NCBI GenBank assembly: GCA_033239005.1
Contig: BSQZ01000026.1
Coordinates: 4,352,501-4,416,500, forward strand
Length of the DNA: 64,000 bases
Direction: 5' to 3'
DNA from: Lamellibrachia satsuma
Taxonomy: Eukaryota; Annelida; Polychaeta; Sabellida; Siboglinidae
Part shown: positions 22,854 through 34,900 of the stretch, in pieces
Numbering within the stretch: position 1 is the stretch's first letter
Layout of the letters: every line of letters starts with the position of its first letter
The notes under the pieces: generated by a model
The model's input: the letters and a program-made list of their open reading frames with translations, nothing else
Told to the model about the DNA's origin: nothing
Database searches by the model: none
Made by a program: the position numbers and the translations under genes

Positions 22854-25800
22854 CTACAACAGACAACAGTCAACTATACAGAATTACAAGGTTCGCTGCA
22901 GACTTGCCGATGTACACATAATTGGTCGGTTTATTTCAGGTTAAACAACCCATATACATACAATTTGTATTGAAATATAAGTGAACTAATAAAATAAAAT
23001 ATAATAAATTTATACTGCAGATCCCACTAGAATCTTGGCACGTTTCTCCTAAAAATTTAGCATTATCACAATATACATATAGAACATATTGGAACACAGA
23101 TATTTGCTTTATTTCAAAAAACAATAACATTATTTACAGGGAATGTGACTGAACTGTTGTTAAAAATGAATAAGAATACTGATATTGGCATTTTTCACAA
23201 TGAAGCAAAAGTCAAATTTTTCAGAATAAAAAAATCCATATCTATACAAGTTCTTTTCCTACTAAATATTTCAGTGTTTGTACATGTAACACTTACTTTG
23301 TTGACCCTGCACATGTGGTTGTGACAATGATGGGGATTGCTGCTGCTGCTGCTGTTGCGCCTGCTGTTGCGCCTGCTGTTGCGCAACCGACAGCAACTGC
23401 TGCAGTTGTGCTGCCGCATTCCTTTGCTGCTGTTGTTGCTGCTGTTGTTGTATAGCTGCCCAAGATTGTGATTGCTGCTGCTGCTGCTGTTGTTGCAACT
23501 GTTGCGCCAGCTGCTGCTGTGATTGTTGCCACGGCAACAAGGGTGTTGTCTGTAGACTAGAGGGGGGTGGAGGGGGAGGCGCCATGTTAGGCAGTCCCGA
23601 ACCTGAAAGTGCACAGGAATGTTTTTTGAAAGAGAAATCTGAATTTGAGAACGCCTGGTATAAAACTGATGTGAATGCACCGTGTTTATTGCTTCGATGT
23701 GACTGGAGCTTCTTCACTCTAACACTGTACTGTCAACTGACAGATTGCTGGCTGCCCACTTCGAGTCATTTAAGTAACATGAAAAATCTTCAAATGCACA
23801 TTTTATAAAAAAATTTATCTAAAAAACAGCATGATTCAAGACATATGGCTGCTAACAATGGGGATCATTTCACTAACATTTAAAAAAAGAAATACATCAT
23901 TTAAGACATTTGCTGCTAACAAGACTTGTCTAAATGCAGAAGAATGGAACTTATTTACTTTTTGAGAAATAAAACTTGGTTCTAGGAGACCCATTTCGCT
24001 ATCTTTGCTCATATTCCAAGTAAAGTCTAAAACTAAATCATGTTCTCATTTTTGGCAAATTAGATTTGCAAATCATAATATTTAAAAAAGTACTGCCAGG
24101 AAACAAGTTTTCTTTTAAGGTAGTAGACCCCCAATGGAACTACAGTAAAGCTTTTAAGTCATTACCAGAATTCTATTAGACAATTAGAATGCTCATACAT
24201 CGGTTTTGTAATGAAAATTTTTTTTTTATATTAAATTATGCAGTTTTAGTAGACATTCAATTGAGAAAAGGCACTTTTTAACTTGACATTCGACTTTCCG
24301 GTTGATTTTCTCACGATCAATATTTTGCCATTATTAAAATGTTTCAAACATCATAACTTTGACATTTTTAGAGATATCTACTTCACATTTTAAATAGACA
24401 TATATAACATTCAGCTTGAAGGGATGATGAGAGCATTTAGCTCTGGTGTGTTTACAATTGGTGTATCATGCATTTGAATTTATAATTAGGTTAGATTTTG
24501 TTGAAAATTTGAATTTGTGTCTCTAACACTTGCAAATATTACTTTTTTGCAGTATCCTTTCGTCATCCACTGCAACAGTGTGTAATAAAAGTTGTGTGTT
24601 AATTTCAGTAACTCTTGACTTGTACTTTTCAAGATATGTTGTTTGAAAATGTTCATACATCTTGTCAATGGTGGCCATTTTGTAAGCTAATTTGCATAAT
24701 TTATTTTAAAAAAAATTGTTCATTACAAAACCGATGTATGAGCATTCTAATGGTCTAATAGAATTATGGTAATGACTTAAAAGCTTTACTGTAGTTCCAT
24801 TGGGGGTCTGCTACCTTAAGCGAGAGAGAAATTAGAAATGATGTCCACAGGGTCAGGAATTAGCTACGTAAAATTGTTCGTAACGTTATGTGTGTGTTTT
24901 CTAAGATTGTTTCAAGTTACATACTTTTCGACACATGCTTCGTGAAAATAGCTTCACTGGATTAAAAGAATTATCATATTTTGTGACGAAAATATATCAT
25001 CTGTGAAGTCATGGAATGTGGAGGTATTTTATTTGGCTAAAAGAACTTGCAGTAACCATTTCATAGGCACAGATGTAGTAACCTGTGACATACCAAGAGA
25101 GGTCGAGACGGAAGGAGTGGACGAAGCAGCGTTGTTGGCAGCAGCGGCAGAACTCGCTAGCTGTAGTAGCTGTTGCCATGGTGGCAACAGTGGCGCAATC
25201 TGCAAGCAAACATGCACAGTAATCACAAGTCTGTGCTACTCAAAAATATGTACATATCTTATCAGTTGAACGCAATGAAGTGGTTGAATAAGTTCCACAC
25301 TAACCATATAATACTACTAGAAATGTCAAATAAAGGATACAGGTTTCGTTTTAACATGCACCAGACCTTGTTTCTCATAGCATTAATTTGTTATTAAAAT
25401 TATAGTACCATAATTTTCTGTGTATAACACACATTTTCCCCATTCATTTTTTCTTAGAAATCCAAGTGCATATTATACATCGTAACAAGGCTAAAACAAA
25501 TTTATCAGACTGAATTTGCCTTAATCAAGAACTAGACTGACCACTGTTTCTATGCCAATGCATTAAGTCAATCATTCCACGTATAAAAACATATTCTTTT
25601 TTAAATATTGCCTTTTTTGGTCCAAATAACGTCAGTGTGAGTGATAATATAAACCACTAATGCTCACTGCAGAAGACAATGAAGCAACGCGGCATTAATT
25701 GCACGGAAAAGTTGGTGTCCACAGTATACTTGGGGGCACAGTACTTACCGACTGCCCTCCTGCGACTTGATTCATGTTTGGCGGCCTGTTCATGGACTGC

Positions 25801-25924
25801 TGCAGTGACTGTGGAACCTGTACAGGAGGAACACCCTGCAGTTGTTGCTGCGTGGGTGGGGGCAGGATCAGGCGACTCATAGCATGCTGATGGTTCTGCT
25901 GCTGTGGCGGAGGGGCACGGAATC

Positions 25925-25955
<31 letters not shown>

Positions 25956-28900
25956 CCAAGGCATATTGTTGTTGTTCATCTGGTAGAACAGAGTAGCTTT
26001 TTGAATATTAAGCGAAATTATGCAATGACATACACTTGGGTTTTATGCACTCGTTGCTTCAGAATGTTGCACTGAGCGAGATTGTGAGCCCAATACAACA
26101 TTCTGATGCAACGGGTGCATAAAACCCATCGTTCGATAAGGTATTTATTACATGGGTTCATAACTAAAATTTCTACAAATTTAATATAATAAAACGGTAA
26201 TTTATGCATTATATGGTGCATGCCTTTGAATTAATTCTTTGGTGGCACACGCCAAAGAATTAATTCAAAGGTGATTTTTCAAACTGGAAATGCAAGAAAT
26301 ATCTGTTGTTTATTAATACATCTGTGAAATCGTAAACTAGCATCACCCCTTTATAAAGGGAGCAACTGTACAACACTCTGTACATCACACTGTACATCAG
26401 ACTGTGCATCACACTGTATGCCTACCAGACTGGGAGGTGCCTCCAGCGCCAGGGCTGGCTGCGATGATGAAGGCACTTGTTGAAGTGCTGGCGTATACAT
26501 CGGTCGACTCGTATTCCTCGTCGTCGAGGGTGGCGGACCCTCGCCCAACTCGGCCATTAGTGACATGTACTAACACAGAAACACAAACGTTAGGTTAGAA
26601 AACACTGAATAAAATTAAATTTAAAAGTCCGTCTTTAATCTAGTATTGACTACAACATGCTAGCTTGTTTGTGCTTTTATTTATTTATTTAGGTTTGGCA
26701 AATTCTTTGCATAAAACAATAAATTCTTTTCGATTGGGTCCAGTTGAAATTCATTGAAAAATGGCGAAGTGGCTCTGCCTCTATTATACTATAACAAGGT
26801 TATTCACACTTTGGCAAGTTACTTGATCTAACGATCAAAGTCAATGCTTTTGATGATTTTAACAAAAGAATGTGCTCTTTTATTAAACTAACTGAGCATA
26901 TTACTTAAACTAGACACACTCTACAGATATGAACATCAACAAACCTGGTTCGTGACAGGGCTAATGCTGGGTTCCAATGTGCTTTTACTCGTGAACACGA
27001 GTTCATATAAATAGAGCACGACCCCCCAGTCAAGTAATAGTTACCAGTCGAGAATTTGAATGTTAACAGGGAGCCTAAAATCAAGATGGTGACTCATAAA
27101 TATGACTTGTATGGGGGTTGTGAACTTGTATTCGCGGTAAACACAAGTGCATTGGAACGCAGCATAAATTGATTGAGGAGGGAGTTTTAACTTTACTGTT
27201 ATCTGAAAAATTGGAAAAAGACAAAGAACTATCCAACTGGTAGTACTTACTTCACTATCAAGCTTTGCCCTATCTGCTGATGTCTGATGCACTACAGGAG
27301 TTGTGTGGAATGTATCACCGACCCTGAAAAGAAGAATACAAACAGATGAAGCTCACCTGAGGCTAGGAATAAAGACTACAACTATTAACTTTGTAGCAAG
27401 AACACATATCTCACAACTGCTGCAGCCAATGTTCTTTACTCCACATAGGGCCTGATGTCAGAGAAGTCTGATAGACACAATCATTAGAACAACACACCTG
27501 CTCATATCTGGTACGAGTCTACACAAGAATATATCAGTGCAGTATATTTTAGGCAAGCTCCCACTCATCAAGGGAGCGATTTGTTACTTGCCAGAATCGC
27601 TCACATCAGACAGGAGTTGCATGTGGGTTCCTCTAGCAGCTAACTATACACCGGTTTGTTCAAAAGAACGTCATTTCCAGTTCTGTAAATTAGCCCAGAA
27701 TTTTGTTGAATTGATTATTTAAGTGTTTGCAATAAAAAAATTATGATCAGCACAACCACTGTAGAGCCAGCATTGCTCAAGGGTATCACTGACGAGAGTT
27801 GGTCCACTGCAAAGGTTGCTGTACAAGTAAACAACGTACCGTCTCTGTTTGCAGTCCTGAGCCAGATGGCCGGCCCCACCACACACTGTGCACACAATAG
27901 TGTTGGTGATGATACTCTGGGCCTCCTGCAGCTGCTTCAGTTTACTGCAATACAACAATGTCACATACACTGGCCCTTCACAGTAGTATACACACTGGCT
28001 GTTCACAGCAGTACATACACTGGCCCTTCACAGCAGTACATACACTGACTGTTCACAGCAGTACATGCACTGGCCGTTCATAGCAGTACATACACTGGCT
28101 GTTCACAGCAGTACATACACTGGCCGTTCATAGCAGTACATATACTGGCTGTTCACAGCAGTACATACACTGGCCGTTCATAGCAGTACATACACCGGCT
28201 GTTCACAGCAGTACATACACTGGCCGTTCATAGCAGTACATATACTGGCTGTTCACAGCAGTACATACACTGGCCGTTCATAGCAGTACATATACTGGCT
28301 GTTCACAGCAGTATATACACTGGCCGTTCATAGCAGTACATATACTGGCTGTTCACAGCAGCACACACACTGGCCATTCACAGCAGTACGTAATGGATGT
28401 TCACGGCACATCCATTATCCTATAGTAATTTCTCTTACAGTGCAGTACCCAAAAAACAGAAATGATACAATTTTCACACATGCACAACTTGATTTGGGCA
28501 ATGTAAACATGTTTTTATTTTCAAACAGGAAAAGAAACTAACAAGAACCCTATCATACTGTAATTGCAACTATTATAAGAGTTTATTAATGCTATACTTT
28601 TACACTTGACACAATCCATTTGTTTTGGTGTGCTGCTGAGCTTGGATTTCCTGAGGATTTTAGCACAAAAGAAGTCTCTGTATTGTATTCTGTTGAAGTG
28701 GAACACCACCTACCTAAGTCCGTCGTTCTCACGCAGCGTGCCATTGAGCAGAGCGAGTTCGCGGAGCTGTTGTCGCCGCAGGTCATTCTGACCCTCCGGC
28801 ACTTCAATGCCCTGCTTAATGATCTCCTTGATCTACGCAACAACACAAGCAGATTATGTAGATTAACTATGTAAGGTTGCCAGTAACCTAATTAGGCCAA

Positions 28901-31900
28901 TACTGGCTGTCATTTGACATTTGCTCAACTTGCATTGGCAACCAGTGCAAAGACCAAACGGGCCAATAATGGCTGTCATTATATCAACCAGCATTGGCTT
29001 ACCAGTGAAAAAAATCAATTCGGCCAACAATGGCTATCATAGACGCAAACAGCTTCCACAGAAGCCGTTCGAAGGTATAAATACATTTTAGAATGTTCAA
29101 GACTGGCAAAATTTTATTTCTGGCTAAGGGCCTGCTATGGAAACATTGTCAGGAGGGTTGGTCATTTTTTAAAGGATGGTTTGACGAAATACGACATCAG
29201 TGCCATTATGTTATGGGGAAAAAATCAACTGACACGTTAGCCGATCCAGCAAACTCAATGGACTTTAAATTAGGACTATGATAAAAATCAACTGACACGT
29301 TAGCCGATCCAGCAAACTCAATGGACTTTAAATTAGGACTACGATAACGACATAAGATTACATCGACGTGCACCTTCTCTACGGCTTTCTTCACATTCTC
29401 GGGGTTATTGGCTGTGACGTAAGCATGGAGTGGCTCATCCTCTCCCGGCAGAGGCTGGCCATCCTTCCGACCAATCTTCCCCTCCTTCACGGACCCTTTC
29501 CCTCGGATGATTATCTTCGCTCCAGTCTGCAATCAACACCATACTTTTCGACTTTCCTGCAGATGCTCAATTCTGACGGCATCTACAATTCCACTCACAT
29601 TACCATTGGGTTTATCACGTTCATTTGGATGAAATAAACTGTATATGGTATTTTATATTTCTTACACATTAAAAAATTTCATTTAAGACAGATTTATTTT
29701 ATAAGTTATTTATTTTAACAACGCTACACCAGTCTCTGCTATCTGCATTAATTACCCTTACAAGATCAAGTGAGTTTACTCAAGTGTAGGCTCATTTCTG
29801 ACCAATATATTCTCATCAGACCAGTCAAGCCTATCAGTTCTGATCATTTAAATCAAGGGGAAATACCATACCAGGAGTATTCACAAAGCACAGAAGCATA
29901 CACACACAACAACTTTTTTAACATAAGCACCATTATGTTACGTTACATTTTGTTCTTGCTGTACTTCCACATTAGGCGAAATCCAATACCTCTTTCTCCA
30001 GATTCTTCAGTGTGTTTCCGCGAGGCCCAATAAGCAGGCCAACAAAGTTGATATCAGGATGCTCCTCCTGTGGAATCATCACCTTGTCACTCACACGGAT
30101 TATTGGGGGCCTGGCAAACAAAAACAGGCAGCAAACTTATATATATAATATACACTATACAGTAGAGCATAATACATCTTGTACGCTCAAATTTATGAGA
30201 CAAACTGAACATTCATTTATATTTTCCAAAGAGAAAACTAATCTAACAGAATCACTCACAAAATGATTCTGGTCAATGCAGAACTGATGGGCAGAATATC
30301 GTGTAATATCGATGATCATGTGCACAGTGATGGTGGTTTCAAGTTATATATTTCCATTCAGCACACTTTAGCGAGACACTTTTATAACACAAAATAAAAT
30401 CATCTTTATAAGTATGACCCAAAAACAGTTCTTACACAGCACCTAACTTCTACATCTATGATTGTGTAGGGCTTAAAGAATCTTGGGTTTACTGTAAGGC
30501 AGTACAGCATGATCATCACAGAACGGGCAAACAGTGATTAACAACATGATCAACCCACTTGTAGTCTGGTGGCGGCTTGTAGTCACTGTTGTACGCCGAC
30601 GCTTTCTGCACCATCTGATGACGTTCCTCTTCCAGTTGCTTCCTCGTGCGGTACTCCCTTGTGTTCAGACGTTTCCCCTCGTTGTTATAAATGGGCTCCG
30701 GGGAGGGCGATCTAACATGAGGGCAAACGAAACGTCACCTAACAGCATAACCCTGGCCACAAGGAGGCCAGCTTACTGTGATAGTATGTATACGTGTTGT
30801 GAGTGTGCTTGCATACTTTCACCTATACCAGACCTACTGTTTTGAGGAGCATGATCACGCCGGTGCTCCTCAAGTCAGTCTTAGGAGCACTACTGGCTGC
30901 ATTCCTTGCTAAATACCGATTTCACAGAGTGATTACCACTGACTGGTGTTGTGGTGGTTATTACCATAAAATGTCTTGTTCGTTTGAGTAAACAAAAGAA
31001 CGAGCTAATGCATATATATTAGTATTTTGTTCTTATATCCACTGTTTTATTTGCATGGCAATCGTTACAATGCGTCTCGGAAGGTCTCTATGAAACACGG
31101 GTCGTTCAGTAGTAGTTTACACTCATGGTGGCGTCATTGTACACGCTGTATATTTCTGAGAGAACAGTCGAATCCATATTCATTGGAAGCCTAACCCTAG
31201 ATTTTAGGGTTAAGATTCCAACGAATATGCACTCGACTGGCATCTTTATATTGTAACAATGAATAAACACTCCAGCTCTAGATGTAGTCAAGACAATATT
31301 GAAGAGCTATCTACATAATCTAGGCTAATTCTGCAAATGCTGGTATTACAGAATGTCCCGACATTCGTAGGTGTTGCAGATGCAAAGTCTTGATAACAGC
31401 CATTGAAATTAAGTCTTGTAACTGTGGATCTGGTGATTTGCTTACACTTCAAAAATTGCTCGTTGATTATTTTGATCATATGTGCCAGGAGAGTGACTCT
31501 CTCTCCTCCCAGCTTTCAGAAGAGCGATTTACCATTTATCTTGTTTTTATAAACAGAAGGTCTGATATACTGTTGTTGGGTATTTATTAATGATTATACC
31601 AGAACAACCAATTTAATAAGATGACTTGCTAAGCAGCCTTTCCTTCTTGGTTCTGGAACTGGAGTGCAGTAATGCATGTATAGCAAACTCTTAACTTAGT
31701 CCAGGTGCAATCCTTTATGGGTGGTAGTAAATCATGACTTTCTTGTTCCACACCAAACTGTTCTCCTCCATTTATACTGTTCCTCTTTCTTTCATTCTCT
31801 GACGATGCAAGTCCAAAATGCTTTTAACTAACGTCATTAAACACATTGTTTATGACTATAATGGACCAAGTTAATTTGCTGTGGTATCACTGTTGTTTCA

Positions 31901-34900
31901 CTTAGCACTACACTTATATGTCTTCCCAGAGTTTCATTCTAAAACTAATTTTTTACGACTTAAGACATTTCTGCTTCACTTATATGACACAGTATCAACT
32001 TCTTGTCTATTTCAAAAGTGGCTGAGCCATGTAATTTTTAATCTGCCAATTAAAGTTGTTCACATAAATTTATGCAGTATCTATCATTGTCTTTAGGCTT
32101 GTGTATTTATTAAAACTGTCCTGTTTTTGGTAAGACATGCTTTATGGTGATGAGGTTAACACTGGTATTTTGCCAAAACATCCACGGGCAAATCACTGTT
32201 TTTAGTATTAACAGATGATGATGGTGCTTCCCCCGGTGAACTAATCCTGAACTAGGTAGAAAGGTCGTATTAGGGTTATCACATATCAGTCTGTTTGAGA
32301 TTGACGCCCATATTCTCCACGGGCCTGAAACATGGTAGCTGTGAAATAACTTGAATAATTGTCAGTACATCATTAGGCATGTGTATAGAATATTGTGTGT
32401 AGAATTAGAACTGAAAGTCGAAAACTATTATCATCATTCAGTGTTCGTTCCGACGAAAGCTTATCAGTGTGAAGCAATGGAAACCTAGAAAATTCTGCGA
32501 GTGAGTTCTTAGGGTTATGAATTAGATAGGACACTGTGATTTAGAAGAATATTGCCAGCATTCATGCGGCCTCACTGGATAACAACCAGCTGTATGCAAG
32601 AAAGTCATCAACACATCAGTTTGCTACAGTAAATGAGTGAATCATGAAAGGGAAAAAGCGCAGATTATCATTCATGTTTTGACTTTTGTGCAACAGTAAC
32701 TCGCATGGCATTGCTTTTTTAATGATGGCATGTGTGCATGGCTATGTCCCGATACCTTCACACATGGTTGACACCTTTTGCAACCACACACAAGCAAGCA
32801 GTCACACAATAATGGGTGTTCTCAACTTCTATTAGCCATTTGTTTCTGCAGTTTACATGCCCACTAGTACCCAGGGTGCAGCAACCTATCAAAAGCTTAA
32901 GTTTCTACCATGTGTCAGATACAACACAATAAACAATGACTATATGATACAATTGTAGTTCGTTACATGAACAAAACAGGAATATCAGTGTTATCTACAA
33001 TAAACCTTTACTTACAGTACAAATTGCGTTTTGCACAATCAACTGCTTTTCCATCATTGCCAGTCTTCTGTTGTAACAATTCTGGATCTCCATTTTTACA
33101 AATATTTTTATATCCAAAGCGTAACACCTTAAATTAATGACCAAACTTTCAAGTGCCAACAGTGGCATTTTTTAAGTTATCTGGACTAACTATTCTGGTA
33201 AAAAAAATGATAACACATCACTAACATCTTGCACACAGAAGCTCCAACAATATCACAGTTCTACATTGTTAGTTCAACTATGGCTCTCATAAATTAAAAT
33301 ACCGCAAAAAACCTAACTTCTGAACAACTAGGCAGCAGTCTCTCAAACGTTACTACGTGACATATAAGATACAAAGGACCAAGTAAAACATCTTGCAATA
33401 TGAAATTACATGATTTTCATTCACACCAGCATGCAATCATACATCCAGTGCCCATTACCCAAGCCTAAATAAAGCCATGCTCCTTAGTACACAGTGGGGT
33501 TAATAAAACAAGTGTATTTCTACAGAAAGAAACTTAGCTCAAATTACGCAAAAATACTGCACAGGAATAATTAATTCAGATAGTTCCATTCACATCAATC
33601 AACCTTTTAGCCACAGAAATACATAACCAATGACTTGTCTTTAAAAAGCAACTATAGTGTAACCATAATTAAACAATGATCCTTGTAATATGTAAAAAAT
33701 ACTTACCATCAACCATGTTCAATGCCTACCCAATAGTACACATACAAGTCTTTTAAAAATGCAAGGGAGTTCTTGAAAAGAACATAGGACATATTCAGGG
33801 CTGGGGTCAATTCCATTTAATCAATTCAAATTCCTTTTAAATCAATTCCAATAATTTTTTTCTATTCAAATTCAAGCTTGAATCTTTCAATTCCAATTCA
33901 TTCCAATCCAATTCAATTCTGAAAATAATTCAATGAGAGTTTTTCCAACGCAAACACATGGGATAATAGTAATATGTAATCAACATTTTTTTTAATGGTA
34001 AAGTAATAGATAATAGTCTATTACTTTTTTATTACATCTATTGGTGCAAACTTATAAAATGCCATGTGTATGTTATTCCAACTGCTAGTAATTGTAAACA
34101 ATGTATAGACAATGGTTGTTATTCAAACAACATGAAATGACAGTAGGCTGATCATTTTATGGTTTCAGAAATGCTTGCTCAATGAAACAATTCAGGAGTA
34201 GCAAGCTAATTACTAATTGTTGGGATGCCCCATTGGGGTGGCTATGGCTTCACACATTCCTAGCACACATATAGGGCATGGTTTCATATATGTGCAGGCA
34301 GAAAACAAATGTTATCCTATAGCAGGAGCTGCAACTTGTATTGAGTTCAAAGTAAACTCATTACACCCCACCATAGTTTGATTTGAGCAGAATGTCTGAG
34401 TTTTTTTTTCCAATTGCCACATGGTAACATTGCCAGGCAGACCCTTTGTTCAAATTTTGTCAAATTTTCTCACCTCAGATCACCTCACATCTTCAGAATG
34501 GTTTCAACTTACAAATATATATAGAAACATACCATGTCAAGCACATGCCATCACATAAAAAATTTAGTTACCCAGTTGTAACAAAAACAGCAGTATTGAT
34601 ACCGCATCGGGGCAAAGTGCCCAAATTCCGACAGCTATACCAGCCTGTAACAACTGACAATGCCAACGTTGCACAAAGTCAGAAAGTGCTTCGAAACCCG
34701 CCGTACGACTCTGGCTGCTGCGGATGAAATGGTGAGTTACGCAAGTGCCAGAGCGAAGACGATGATGACAAATGACGATGATGACGCGAAGATGACGACA
34801 ATGACATCAAACCTGTCCTCAGGATTATGTGGAATTCCTAGGTCCCCCGTGCGCAGCCTGCGACTGATTTCTTCTATCTGCAGCTGAACTGGAAGGTTAG

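Noticed and set aside
22472..22921. Several 100-140 codon ORFs on both strands over SF1 exon 14
   Set aside because: Glycine-, threonine- or serine-rich shadows of the proline-coding exon; only the frame ending PPPPPPN continues the SF1 splice phase.
23195..23717. 161- and 79-codon ORFs overlapping SF1 exon 13
   Set aside because: Shadows of the CAG-rich glutamine-coding exon; splice borders support a single frame.
25088..25094. Alternative SF1 exon 12 donor further downstream (CAG/GTTACT)
   Set aside because: It gives the wrong phase for exon 13, whereas GTATGT gives a clean G-plus-GT junction.
27956..28395. Regular short repeats resembling a CRISPR array
   Set aside because: Head-to-tail 25-bp units without unique spacers, in a eukaryotic intron; a minisatellite.
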